In this document: positions 1 through 11,933 of the stretch, piece by piece | Numbering within the stretch: the stretch's first letter is position 1 | Layout: each line of letters starts with the position of its first letter | Assembly: GCF_035594125.1 (NCBI RefSeq) | Contig: NC_087191.1 | Span: 1,240,001-1,304,000, forward strand | DNA length: 64,000 nt | Source of the DNA: Scylla paramamosain | Taxonomy: Eukaryota > Arthropoda > Malacostraca > Decapoda > Portunidae | Direction: 5' to 3' | Notes under the pieces: generated by a model | What the model was told of the DNA's origin: nothing | Seen by the model: only the letters and a program-made list of their open reading frames with translations | Databases searched by the model: none | Made by a program: the position numbers and the translations under genes

Positions 1-412
1 ACTGTCTTCAGCCTCTCTCTCACCGCCGCAATGTTGCATATCTAGCTGTCTTCTACCGCTATTTTCATGCTAACTGCTCTTCTGATCTTGCTAACTGCAT
101 GCCTCCCCTCCTTCCGCGGCCTCGCTGCACAAGACTTTCTTCTTTCTCTCACCCCTATTCTGTCCACCTCTCTAACGCAAGAGTTAACCAGTATTCTCAA
201 TCATTCATCCCTTTCTCTGGTAAACTCTGGAACTTCCTGCCTGCTTCTGTATTTCCACCTTGCTATGACTTGAATTCCTTCAAGAGGGAGGTTTCAAGAC
301 ACTTATCCATAAATTTTTGACCACTGCTTTGACCCTTTTACGGGACTGGCATTTCAGTGGGCATTTTTTTTATTAGATTTTTGTTGCCCTTGGCCAGTGT
401 CCTTCCTACATA
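1..412 (+). mobile_element. T element, 3' end (C-terminus of RT plus 3' UTR and poly(A))
   Basis: The first 320 bases encode the C-terminal tail of the T-element reverse transcriptase (PPLLPRPRCTRLSSFSHPYS and onward to HLSINF stop). The family's roughly 90-bp 3' UTR follows (GACTGGCATTTCAGTGGGC ... GGCCAGTGTCC). It ends in CTACAT and an A-rich tail with TAAA units to about 465. The copy is cut by the window edge, so its 5' extent is unknown. Confidence 0.85.
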
Positions 413-467
413 AAAAAAAAAAAATAAATAAATAAATAAATAAAAAAAAATAAATAAAAATAAAAAC

Positions 468-652
468 TGTCTTCAGCTTCTCTCTCATCACCGGAATGTT
501 GCATCTCTTGCTATCTTCTACCGCTATTTTCATGCTAAGTACTCTTTTGATCTTATTAACTGCATGCCTCTCCTCCTCACGCGGCATCGCTGCACAAGAC
601 TTTCTTTTTTCTCTCACTCCTATTCTGTCCACCTCTCTAAAGCAAGAGATAT
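468..652 (+). mobile_element. T element fragment, C-terminal coding part
   Basis: This is a second, more diverged piece of the same C-terminal coding region (starting ACTGTCTTCAGC, including CATGCCTCTCC and GCAAGAG). It begins right after the A-rich tail of the previous copy. It stops at about 650, where the sequence switches to the opposite strand of the endonuclease part of a T element. Confidence 0.75.
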
Positions 653-1632
653 GTGATCGGAGGGGCCCAACGGAGAAGAAAGTGTGACAGAATAAGCAGA
701 AGGATTACAAGTTAAGAATAGGTCAAGAATGATGGGCGTATAACCAAGACGGTCAGGAATACGAGTAGGGTGTTGCACCAATTGCTCTAGGTCGTGGAGG
801 ATAGCAAAGTTGAAGGTTAGTTCACCAGGATGGTCAGTGAAGGGAGAGGAAAGCCGAAATCTCCAAGAATGGAGATCTCTGCAAAAGTGGAGAGGGTCAG
901 AATGTGTTCCACATTGGAAGTTAAGTAGTCAAAGAATTTCTTATAGTCAGAGGAGTTAAGTGAGAGGTATACAGCACAGATAAATTTAGTTTGAGAGTGA
1001 CTCTGTAGTCGTAGCCAGATGGTGGAAAACTCGGAAGATTCAAGAGCGTGGGCACGAGAGCAGGTTAAGTCACTGGGCACATAAACGCATCATCCAGCTT
1101 TCGATCTAATATGAGGACAGAGAAAGTAGGAGGGAACAGAAAAAGGGCTACTGTCAGTTGCCTCAGGCACCTGAGTTTCAGTGAGGAAAAGATGAGGTTT
1201 AGAAGAGGAGAGGTGGTGTTCTACAGATTGAAAATTAGATCTTAGACCGCGAATGTTGCAGAAGTTAATGAAGAAAAGTTGAGGGGGGTGTCAAGACACT
1301 TAGGGTCGTCGACAGAAAGGCAGTCCGACCTGGGGACATTTATGGTCCCCTCCCTAGGTGGGGACTCCGAGGTTGGTGTAGGAGTTGCATGATAATTTTG
1401 AAATTTTAGAGTGAAGGGTGTGTGTGTTATTAGGTGCTTGTAGTTTTGTGTGGAGGAAGAGAGTTGTCTTTAGAGGGTAGGCTGTGACTGCCCCCTTGTG
1501 TTGTGAGACACAAAGGGAAACGTTCAGTGAGGTCACAGCTGGGTTTAATGATAAGTTCACAGCACCCCCTGAACAGTACTTTAGACCTCACTGGGAGTAA
1601 TTATCGTTTCGGCAGGTGTCTACTGCCTCCTC

Positions 1633-1635
<3 letters not shown>
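653..1635 (-). pseudogene. T element fragment: 5' leader and endonuclease domain
   Basis: Read on the minus strand, this starts at the family 5' end (CAGGAGGAGGCAGTAGACACC, next to the TA tract) and runs through the 5' leader into the apurinic-type endonuclease reading frame. It stops near the end of the endonuclease at the inverted junction around 650. The part that should carry GDFNVHH is deleted: the text passes directly from the upstream ILGDF-like codons to the downstream block near 855-870. Other small indels break the frame, so it is not functional. Opposite orientation next to 468-652 makes a head-to-head arrangement of two T fragments. Confidence 0.75.

Positions 1636-1727
<92 letters not shown>
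1636..1727. repeat. (TA)n microsatellite abutting a T-element 5' end
   Basis: About 46 TA units start exactly where the minus-strand T element ends (5' terminus CAGGAGGAGGC). Confidence 0.95.
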
Positions 1728-1730
<3 letters not shown>

Positions 1731-4196
1731 AATTACATTAATAAAAAAAAAATAGATATATTAACGGTAGTGATTTCACTGAATATCAATTCGGTGGATT
1801 GTCTTTTACCTTTGGAGCTGTGGGACTCCCTAACACCCTAAATTATTTAATGAAAGATTTGAAGTAGACAGTTAACAATAAATTTCATGAATGGAAATCT
1901 AATACGAGTGAAAATTTAATGAGTATGCTCAGGAATTAACTAAACCTTAACCTCTATTCGATATAAATTTTTCAGATAATATAAAATAGATAAACAAAAG
2001 ATAATCATTTGATCCAGAGCTCAATTTAGTATTTCTATTGTTTCGTTTTTCTGTAAGCCCTAAGATAATAGTGATAGCGATTCAGATTTTCGTTCTGCCA
2101 CCAAAGATTTCTGTCAGCCTTCTAAGGACTACTCAATGAGCTTCGTTTTTTTTTTTTTTTTTACTGCCGCCCAATTACATTTTTTTTTTTAATACATCTC
2201 TAGAGGCTTATGACTTTTGTCCATACTCATCTGTTTCTTGAAGATTTTAACTGGTCATCACTAAAAATCTAACTCAGCGAGTAAGACAGATGAAAAAGTT
2301 TAGGTTTAAGGAGGAACTGGACGAATAAGTTAAGGTTTAAGGAGGAAATGAATACAGGCAGATAGGGAATTAAACACTGCAATTGTTGCTTTCCAAGTAC
2401 TTGATTTGGTAACTAACATCATGCTAATAGCAACATAACAAATCAATAAATATAAGATACAAGAAAACATAACTCTAGAATAAGGAAACAGAATACGAAT
2501 GCAAAATATAATGATTACTAAAAATAACACAAATATACCAGCCCGGGAATTCACATAAAATATTATCTCAAAAATCACTACAACTCTAACCGAACCTCGT
2601 AATCCAAGTGTACTGCCGCTTACGAGCTGCGTGCCAAAATAATCATCCTCACCTCTATGGCTTCAGCCACACCATCTCCATAGATCCTTGCGTTATACTA
2701 GTTAGCAGTCCCGGTGCCAGGCGGGATAAACTCTAGAAAGCTAGTAAAAAATACTCATAATTTGACTAATTTTAAGATTTAAGTCTTGCAAAACGATAAG
2801 TAATGAGACAGCCAGAAAGTTGTTAATATTATGGTAATTGAGGCTGATTGAAATGCTCTGCGTATGAAAAGTAAATGAAAATGCTAGATGACCATTAATG
2901 CTGATAATGCTTGTAGCTTGTTCGCTTTGGATTAGGAAGCCCTCAGCGCAAACTTTAGCGTACTACCCACATTGAGAGATATCACAAATGGTCGAGTTTT
3001 CAGTGTTCACCGGCTGATTTAATTCAGAAGTTGGTCAGCATCTTATCGCGGTACAGAGTAGTCGTCTCAAAATACCATATTATGATGTACCCTTTGGTTT
3101 CCCGCACGTTTATTCTTTCCAATATAATTTTGTTGTTATTTTACAATATTATATGTTAAAATTTACTTGAGTTTATACGAGTTACATGATTGTGGGAACT
3201 TTTTAGAGCTTCACTCATCTTATAATCTCCCAGCTAACTCACCGACACAGGAAACAACGCGAGATACAATTATAAATAACCGATAACTTAGCTGTGGTAC
3301 ACGTGGATAGCAGGGAGCTGTGATGGCTGGGGTGATTCTAAGTCGCTGGTGTCCACTACTAGCGGCTGGTCGTGTTGCGTACTAAAGATCGACTCCATGA
3401 TGTTATCCAGGGTTCCGTGCTTCTAAGTTTTGATCAACTTAGTGAATTTTATAAGTACAACCTGTAGAGTGGCGGAGAACTGATTTCGACGGTGGTTGAC
3501 TGGCGGCTCCTACCAACAACAAGAACCCTGTCTCGCCACGTCGTCAGAAACAAAAGCTACCCCGAATCCGCACATCTCTAATTTCCAATTGATTTACAAC
3601 GGTAACTAATATTTAGTTTGTACTATATTAACCTTAATTACCCTTTAATATAACTTCACGATTTATATACAAATCACAACACAAACCATTAAGGCATTAT
3701 TATGTGTGATACCAATGAAAATTTTCACAATGACTTTATGGAACAAAATATACTATGTCGCCTTGATGAACCAAGCTCTCCATTTTTATAGAGTGTTTAA
3801 TATAGCAAATATACTTTAACAGACATTATACCTAGCCTCTGCAGAGATCAATGTTTCACATAAAAAAATGCAAAGTAAATTTTGTTCAGTTTTATCGGAA
3901 GAAAAAGGAAAATCTGCTGCCCAAACTGAAGATGCTGCAATGCTATTAGTGTCATGTCCTTCAGCTGTGTTTTGCCATATCCAGAATATGGTATGTCATG
4001 ATTTTCGAAAGTTTCTCAAGATGGGTACTGCCCATTTGCTTACTTCGTTAGATGTTTCCATGGCACTGATTGAATTCTATGCTCGGTAAGGCAGAGGATC
4101 AGTTTTGTTTTGGTATTGTTTTGGTGGCAAGAGAATCGCATTATCAGACTTTGATTTCTATGTTATGAAAATTAACTATTTTAGCGAACATTATAA
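1728..4196. other. No recognisable gene (AT-rich intergenic)
   Basis: This is AT-rich sequence with poly(T) runs near 2147-2163 and 2181-2190. The open frames here (for example 2330-2578 on - and 3868-4089 on +) lack recognisable motifs, and I do not support any as genes. Confidence 0.5.
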
Positions 4197-4565
4197 TGTT
4201 GCGCCCACCCCTCACTCCGGGCGTTATCCACACGGGCGCGGGTCAAAAAACTAGAGCAGAGGGGCCTCAAGTCACACTCTGAACGCCGGGACAAGGCACA
4301 CACACACGAGGCCAGGGCACAAGGAAAAACACGAGCAGTATTTCCTAGGTTTATTGACAAATCCTCCGCAAGTACACTGCTTTACAAGTTCACAGGGGCA
4401 CCACAAGTCTCCCAGGGCACGACAGGCACTCTAACTTCCAAAGTAGGCAGGCACACGCTCGCTTCCTCTCGTGCCACGCGTCTCCGCTCTCTCTCTGTTC
4501 CCACCTCTCCCAGTGCTGCCACCTCCAACAGTGGAACCACCCGTACCCATAACCCTGGTGTAACA
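4197..4565 (-). mobile_element. Candidate solo LTR
   Basis: This is a GC-richer island in AT-rich DNA bounded by TGTTGCGCCC on the left and TGGTGTAACA on the right, i.e. a TGTT...AACA structure of about 369 bp. On the minus strand it contains an AATAAA near 4352-4358, as expected for the R region of an LTR. The flanks (TATAA left, ATATA right) do not give a clean target duplication. No internal retrovirus-like coding is attached. The call rests on structure only; an unrelated GC-rich repeat is possible. Confidence 0.3.
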
Positions 4566-6305
4566 ATATATTCATATCTTCTGGATGTCTATAAGAAGAA
4601 AAAATAATCATACTAACTTTTGAGTTTCATCAATTAAGGAATAAAATAAATGTCGCAGGAGTACAGATAGTATAAAGGACCTGCATTACAGCGTTTATAT
4701 CGTAGGTACATATTTTAAAAATACTTCATTTATTTTACTGCTTTGGTAAGGGGTAATAATAAAAGAATAGATAAATAAATAAATACACCAACTCTTCTAT
4801 GAAGCATTACGATACCCGGTGAATCTGGCAATCAACTAAGTTTTTGACTTTTACAACTGGAGCGTTCGCAGTGATCTGAGGTCGCCAGCTGTTTTAAAAT
4901 AGGCCTCGTCACACGCTCCCAGTTCTCTGGAGACGCACATTGAAAATCGCCTCTCGTGATACATCTTGATGTACTGTATCTATAATTCAAAGTGTTTATG
5001 CTTACAGTATCCACGGGATCTGGTGATGTACACTCTACAGAACAGTTGTTGCAAACTCGCAACTAGGTTCTCAGGGTTTTCATATTTATTTCAGGTTTCC
5101 TGTTCCATATTTAGCTTGAAGCATTTTTCCAGTCTTCTACGGGGACTGATGTTATATCTGGCAAATTCCGAAAAGAAAAGAAAAAAAAAATCGAGCAAGT
5201 ATTTGTACTATTGTGACGGCTAAAACCGTGCCGAAACGAAAGGATACACCGGAGCGGGAGATATGAGTTTGCAGTAGTGTTTTAAAACCTTTGTTTATTC
5301 ATGTGCTGTGGTTGATTGCACGAACATATCACGAAAAAAAGAACGAAGGTGTGAACGGATAGATTGTATTTCCAAGAAGAAAACAGCAATTCAGAAAAGA
5401 CGTTGGGAGACACGATGTAAAGTATACTTATATAGAGAGAGGAAAAAATAGCATTCGTCCCAAGATGACAATACATCCCAAACTCGAGATAATGTGCGTA
5501 GTGTTTTGTTCGTTTATTTTTTCCTCTCTACGCGATGATTGTGGCTAAAAACGCTTCTAATATTTTATTAGTAGGTTGATAACACACATGACGTAAAGAT
5601 TTTTTCCCTACTTTTTTTATATTTTTATTTTTTTATTTATTATTTTTTTAATTAAGTCGCTGGTAAATCTGGCATTTTTTTTTTTTCAGACCATTGCGAC
5701 TGGGGGAACTTTCCGGGGCCGGCCGCCATACTACGTAATTGGTAGAACATCTTTTATGGGCTTTCAACGATTTGAAAGTTCTCTTTGTTAGTAAATTTTC
5801 CGGGAATAAAACTATGCTCAAGTATGATGTGCAATTAGACATCTCTTAACATATAACATTTCTTAATAGAATCATATACATGAAGGAAAAAAGATTAACA
5901 TATAACATTTCTTAATAGAATCATATACATGAAGGAAAAAAGATTACAAAGTGAATGACTTGATGACTTCCTTTGACGGCTTCTATGTATTTTAATACTG
6001 TATGCTGTATGAGACAAACATTGTCTTTTGGTGAAGGATGCGCAAAGGAACTTGATGATAGTAAAAAGACATATATACTGAGGATACAGTCAAACCCAGC
6101 ACCCAAATATATGGTAGAAAGTCAATAATGAAACAAAGTGAAACGCGAAGTGACACGCGGAAAAGAAAGTACATAAGGTAACCAGCAGTGAGACGCCACA
6201 AATTGACATTACGTCAGTGTATATGGAATTTTAAAAAATCTTGTTTTGATGAGAACTGCTGTACCATAATGTCTTCATAATTTTAACGTAAAAAATACAT
6301 AGATA

Positions 6306-6310
<5 letters not shown>
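4566..6310. other. No recognisable gene
   Basis: AT-rich sequence without a supported coding region. The only structure seen is the 49-bp tandem duplication listed separately and a poly(T) stretch at about 5679-5688. Confidence 0.5.
5846..5943. repeat. 49-bp tandem duplication
   Basis: The unit beginning TTAACATATAACATTTC and ending AAGGAAAAAAGA occurs twice in direct tandem with a period of 49 bp and essentially no differences. This suggests a recent replication-slippage duplication. Confidence 0.9.

Positions 6311-6396
<86 letters not shown>
6311..6396. repeat. (TA)n microsatellite at 5' end of a T element
   Basis: About 43 TA units immediately precede the 5' terminus (CAGGAGGAGGCAG) of the plus-strand T copy. 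Confidence 0.95.
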
Positions 6397-6398
<2 letters not shown>

Positions 6399-6640
6399 CA
6401 GGAGGAGGCAGTAGACACCTGCCGAAACGATAATTACTCCCAGTGAGGTCTAAAGCACTGTTCAGGGGGTGCTGTGAACTTATCATTAAACCCAGCTGTG
6501 ACCTCACTGAACGTTTCCCTTTGTGTCTCACAACACAAGGGGGCAGTCACAGCCTGCCCTCTAAAGACAACTCTCTTCCTCCACACAAAACTACAAGCAC
6601 CTAATAACACACACACCCTTTACTCAAAAATTTTAAAATC

Positions 6641-7615
6641 ATGGCGACTCATACACCAGCCTCGAAGTCCCCATCTGGGGAGGGGACCATAAATGTCCCC
6701 AGGTCGGACTGCCTTTCCGTCGACGACCCTAAGTGTCTTGACACTCCCCTCAACTTTTTCTTCATTAACTTCTGCAACATTTGCGGTCTAAGATCTAATT
6801 TTCAATCTGTAGAACACCACCTCTCCTCTTCTAAACCTCATCTTCTTTTCCTCACTGAAACTCAGGTGTCTGAGACAACTGACAGTAGCCCCTTTTCTGT
6901 TCCCTCCTACTTTCTCTATCCTCATTTTCGATCCAAAGCTGGATGCTGCGTTTATGTGCGCAATGATTTAACCTGCTCTCGTGCCCACGCTCTTAAATCT
7001 TCCGAGTTTTCCACCATCTGGCTACGACTACAGAGTCATTCTCATACTAAATTTATCTGTGCTGTATACCTCTCTCCTAACTCCTCTGACTATAAGAAAT
7101 TCTTTGACTACTTAACTTCCAAAGTGGAGCACATTCTGACCCTCTTCCCTTTTGCAGAGATCTCCATTCTTGGAGACTTCAATGTTCACCACCAGTTTTG
7201 GCTTTCCTCTCCCTTCACTGACCATCCTGGTAAACTAGCCTACAACTTTGCTATCCTCCATGACCAAGAGCAATTGGTGCAACACCCTACTCGTATTCCT
7301 GACCGTCTTGGAGATACGCCCAACATTCTTGACCTTTTCCTGACCCCTAATCCTTCTGCTTATGCTATCACCCTTTCTTCTCCGTTGGGCTCCTCCGATC
7401 ACAATCTCATATCTTTATCTTGTCCTATCACTCCAATCCCTCCTCAGGATCCCCATAAGCGAAGGTGCCTCTGGGGTTTTGCCTCTGCTAGTTGGGGGGA
7501 CCTGAGGAGGTATTTTGCTGATTTTCCTTGGAATGACTACTGCTTCCGTGTCCGAGACCCGTCTTTGTGTGCTGAGCGCATAACAGAGGTGATAGTGTCT
7601 GGCATGGAGGCGTAA
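6641..7615 (+). pseudogene. T element endonuclease domain (N-terminal part of EN-RT polyprotein)
   Basis: The ORF starts at the ATG of MATHTP, the same place as in the other T copies. Residues from about 30 on form an apurinic/apyrimidinic-like endonuclease: [12 protein letters not shown] at the start, LFLTETQV with the catalytic Glu, ILGDFNVHH at about residues 180-190, and SSDHNL near residue 256. This enzyme class nicks the target DNA to prime reverse transcription. Downstream is a linker ([16 protein letters not shown]). The frame ends at a TAA where the minus-strand copy at 26-27 kb reads Tyr (EAYIPHSF). After that stop the same frame resumes into the RT, so this is a nonsense-inactivated front half of one polyprotein. 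Confidence 0.85.
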
Positions 7616-8785
7616 ATTCCTCACTCTTTTTCTCGTCCTAAACCTTCTAAACCTTGGTTTAACACAGCTTGTTCTCGTGCTATACATGATAGAGAGGTGG
7701 CCCACAAAAGGTACTTAAGCCTTCCATCACCAGAATCTTATGCACTTTATATTTCTGCCCGGAACCATGCCAAGTCTGTTCTCCAACTAGCCAAAAACTC
7801 CTTCATTAACAGAAAATGTCAAAACCTTTCAAGATCTAACTCCCCTCGTGATTTCTGGCATCTAGCCAAAAATATCTCCAATAACTTTGCTTCTTCTTCT
7901 TTCCCTCCTCTACTTCAACCAGATGGCACCACTGCTATCACATCTATTTCTAAAGCTGAACTCTTTGCTCAAACCTTTGCTAAAAACTCTACCTTAGACG
8001 ATTCTGGGTTTGTTCCTCCCTCTCCTCCATCCTCTGACTACTTCATGCCATGTATTAAAATTCTTCACAATGTTTTCCATGCCCTCGCTGGCCTAAACCC
8101 TCGGAAGGCTTATGGACCTGATGGGGTCCCTCCTATTGTTCTCCGAAACTGTGCCTCCGTGCTTGCACCTTGCCTAGTCAAACTCTTTCAGCTCTGTCTG
8201 TCAATATCTACCTTTCCTTCTTGCTGGAAGTTTGCCTACATTCAACCTGTTCCTAAAAAGGGTGACCGCTCTAATCCCTCAAACTACCGTCCTATTGCTT
8301 TAATTTCCTGCTTATCTAAAGTTTTTGAATCTATCCTCAACAGGAAGATTCTTAAACATCTATCACTTCACAACCTTCTATCTGATCGCCAGTATGGGTT
8401 CCGTCAAGGCCGCTCTACTGGTGATCTTCTGGCTTTCCTTACTGAGTCTTGGTCATCCTCTTTTAGAGACTTTGGTGAAACTTTTGTTGTTGCCTTGGAC
8501 ATATCAAAAGCCTTTGATAGAGTCTGGCACAAAGCTTTGATTTCCAAACTACCCTCCTACCGTTTCTATCCTTCTCTCTGTAACTTCATCTCAAGTTCCC
8601 TTTCTGACCGTTCTATTGCTGCTGTGGTAGACGGTCACTGTTCTTCTCCTAAATCTATTAACAGTGGTGTTCCACAGGGTTCTGTCCTGTCACCCACTCT
8701 CTTCTTATTATTCATTAATGATCTTCTAAACCAAACTTCTTGTCCTATCCACTCCTATGCTGATGATACCCCCCCCAGCTGCTAA
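7616..8785 (+). pseudogene. T element reverse transcriptase domain
   Basis: This continues the polyprotein after the stop: [20 protein letters not shown] linker, then RT blocks ARKAYGPDGVPP-like, NYRPIALISCLSKVFE, QYGFRQGRSTGDLL, LDISKAFDRVWHKA (first catalytic Asp), SGVPQGSVLSPTLFLLFIND and SYADDT (catalytic Asp pair). Immediately after YADD the sequence jumps into the C-terminal region (CCCCCAGCTGCTAAC), so the connecting palm/thumb part is deleted. The protein would copy the element RNA at the nicked target site, but this copy cannot make a complete enzyme. Confidence 0.85.
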
Positions 8786-8789
8786 CTCT

Positions 8790-9237
8790 GTATAAGGGCC
8801 TTATCCGTCCATGTATGGAGTATGCTTCACATGTCTGGGGGGGTTCCACTCACACTGCTCTTCTAGACAGGGTGGAATCAAAAGCTTTTCGTCTCATCAA
8901 CTCCTCTCCTCTAACTGACTGTCTTCAGCCCCTCTCTCACCGCCGCAATGTTGCATATCTAGCTGTCTTCTACCGCTATTTTCATGCCAACTGCTCTTCT
9001 GATCTTGCTAACTGCATGCCTCCCCTCCTTCCGCGGCCTCGCTGCACAAGACTTTCTTCTTTCTCTCACCCCTATTCTGTCCACCTCTCTAACGCAAGAG
9101 TTAACCAGTATTCTCAATCATTCATCCCTTTCTCTGGTAAACTCTGGAACTCCCTGCCTGCTTCTGTATTTCCACCTTCCTATGACTTGAATTCCTTCAA
9201 GAGGGAGGTTTCAAGACAGTTATCCACCAATTTTTGA
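8790..9237 (+). pseudogene. T element RT C-terminal region
   Basis: This is in a different frame from the preceding RT part because of the deletion. It encodes MEYASHVWGGSTHT, RVESKAFRLINSSP, LSHRRNVAYLAVFYRYFH and CTRLSSFSHPYSVHLSNA and ends NF stop at 9237. That C-terminal pattern is common to the thumb and tail of many jockey/CR1/L2-like arthropod elements (family knowledge). The 3' UTR and poly(A) follow directly. Confidence 0.8.
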
Positions 9238-9344
9238 CCACTGCTTTGACCCTTTCATGGGACTGGCATTTCAGTGGGCATTTTTCTCATTAGATTTTTG
9301 TTGCCCCTGGCCAGTATCCTTCCTACATAAAAAAAAAAAAAAAA

Positions 9345-9349
<5 letters not shown>

Positions 9350-9412
<63 letters not shown>
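9350..9412. repeat. (TA)n microsatellite after T-element poly(A), then short (TTA)n
   Basis: TA units begin directly after the poly(A) tail ending at 9348. They pass into about eight ATT/TTA units up to 9438. Confidence 0.95.
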
Positions 9413-9415
<3 letters not shown>

Positions 9416-9438
9416 TATTATTATTATTATTATTATTA

Positions 9439-10046
9439 ATAACTTAAGTATAATACTGCTGTAAATAAAATACTAAATTTAATGTACATGAAAAAATAAG
9501 TTGAGTGTTATACATTACTAATATAACACAATCTGTTAGTTTTAAGTAACATACAATACAATCCTGTTATCTTTAAGTGACATTGTAACAATAATTTCAT
9601 CACTTTAAAAACAGCAACCTGGAACGCCCGGAAACTTTCTCCCACGGAATTTCTATATTTTCGTCATCTCTTCCATCTCCCACCCCCAGTTACTGTAACC
9701 CTTTTTCCTGGTTGAACTGTTAAACAGCTGAACAGCCGGTTGGACAGGCTGTCCCGTGTCACCCACACACTATTCAATCCTGCCTCAAGAGAATCCTCAG
9801 TTTTAGCGAAACACCGCAGAATGAAGATCGTGGCCTCTCGCATGGATACGGATGAGTTAGACCTACTTGCGACTGCAGCTGTTGCAGTGACCAAGTTATT
9901 ACAGAAGACCAAGAAGACGAGAAAGAGTACCTTCTTTCTATAATTATAATAAAAAAATTCTTTCCATGTTTAATGAAAGCGTGAACCGCTTCTGAGCATG
10001 GAGGGCTAACATTCTGCCTCATACTGCCTCATACTGTGTAAACATC
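9439..10046. other. No supported gene
   Basis: AT-rich to 9600, then a more balanced stretch with overlapping short ORFs on both strands (9664-9912 on -, 9740-9943 on +). The plus ORF ends MDTDELDLLATAAVAVTK, vaguely like the N-terminus of some PIF/Harbinger-type nucleases, but too short to call. Confidence 0.4.
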
Positions 10047-10735
10047 TCACTTAACTCCTCTGACCATAAGAAATTCTTTGACTACTTAACTTCCAAAGTG
10101 AAGCACATTCTGACTCTCTTCCCTTTTTTGCAGAGATCTCCATTCTTAGAAACTTCAATATTCACCAACAGCTTTGGCTTTCCTTTCCTTTCACTGACCA
10201 TCCTGGTGAACTAGCCTTCAACTTTGCTATCCTCCACGAGTTAGAGCAATTGGTGCAACACCCTACTCGTATTCCTGACCCTCTTAGAGATACGCCCAAC
10301 TACCTTGAAGTTTTCCTAACCTCTAATCCTTCTGCTTATGCTGTTACCCTCTCTTCTCCGTTGGGCTCCTCCGATCACAATCCCATATCTATATCTTTTC
10401 GTATCGCTCCAATCCCCTCCTCAGGATCCACCTATACGGAGGTGCCTATGGCGTTTTGCCTCTGCTAGTTGAGGGGACCTGAGGAGGTATTTTGCTGATT
10501 TTCTTTAGAATGACTATTGTTTCTGTATCAGAGATCCGTCTTTGTGTGCTGAGCGCATAACAGAGGTGATAGTGTCTGGCATGGAGGCGTACATTCCTCA
10601 CTCTTTTATCGACCTAACCCTTCCAGACCTTGGTTTAACACAGCCTCTTTTCATGCTATACATGATAGAGAGGTGGCCCAGAAAAGGTACTTGATCCTTC
10701 CATCATCAGAATCTCATACGCACTCACTGACACAG
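10047..10735 (+). pseudogene. T element fragment, endonuclease and linker
   Basis: This diverged plus-strand piece starts in the endonuclease (AACTCCTCTGACCATAAG), runs through the SSDHNPIS region and the linker ([18 protein letters not shown]) and stops after the AQKRYLILPSSES codons near 10735. Several substitutions and frameshifts are present, for example extra T's in the CTTCCCTTTTTTGCAG stretch. It is truncated at both ends; a TA tract begins 35 bp after its end. Confidence 0.75.
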
Positions 10736-10767
10736 TCTCTCTCTTACGCGCATTTTTGCCTTCTCAC

Positions 10768-10769
<2 letters not shown>

Positions 10770-10857
<88 letters not shown>
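10770..10857. repeat. (TA)n microsatellite
   Basis: About 44 TA units, close to the truncated end of a T fragment. Confidence 0.95.
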
Positions 10858-11815
<958 letters not shown>

Positions 11816-11836
11816 TTTTTCTTCTTTTTTTTCTTT

Positions 11837-11930
11837 TACGTAACCGAGGACGCAAAAAATCCAATAAAAAAAAAAAAGGCCCACCGAGATGCCAGTCCCT
11901 GAAGAAAGTAAAAAGTGGCAGTCATTTTAG
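11837..11930 (-). mobile_element. T element 3' UTR remnant
   Basis: A second minus-strand 3' tail (reading GACTGGCATCTCGGTGGGCC then GATTTTTTGCGTCC) sits back-to-back with the 5' end of the next plus-strand T copy. Confidence 0.65.
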
Positions 11931-11933
11931 GAA

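Larger units (their letters stand above)
6397..9348 (+). mobile_element. T element, near full-length copy
   Basis: This is the reference copy of the T family on the plus strand: 5' leader 6397-6640, endonuclease 6641-7615, RT 7616-8785, C-terminal part 8790-9237, 3' UTR to 9328, poly(A) 9329-9348. TA tracts flank it on both sides. The leader contains a 10-bp inverted pair CAGTGAGGTC / GACCTCACTG and a GGCAG...CTGCC hairpin. Two lesions inactivate it: a stop after VSGMEA (7613-7615, where other copies have a Tyr codon) and a deletion of roughly 650 bp after the YADD box at about 8770. I place it in the jockey/CR1 superfamily; the exact clade cannot be settled by eye. Confidence 0.9.

Noticed and set aside
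3868..4089. 73-codon ORF (MQSKFCSVLSEEKGKSAA...)
   Set aside because: No recognisable family, no promoter or splice evidence.
5846..5943. Considered as CRISPR-like repeats
   Set aside because: Only two direct units with no spacers, in a eukaryotic genome; simple tandem duplication.
6397..6460. Possible hammerhead or HDV-like ribozyme at the T-element 5' end (GGCAG...CTGCC stem followed by CGAAAC)
   Set aside because: The CUGANGA core of a hammerhead is absent (the text reads AGGAGGA), and no double-pseudoknot pairing with a proper first stem was found.
7415..7705. ORFs on the reverse strand of T endonuclease regions (also 26266-26556, 35895-36254, 12846-13109, 41293-41751)
   Set aside because: They are antisense shadows of the endonuclease reading frame, repeated in every copy.
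9740..9943. Short ORF ending MDTDELDLLATAAVAVTK, reminiscent of PIF/Harbinger-type N-termini
   Set aside because: Too short, no nuclease region nearby, and an equally open antisense frame.
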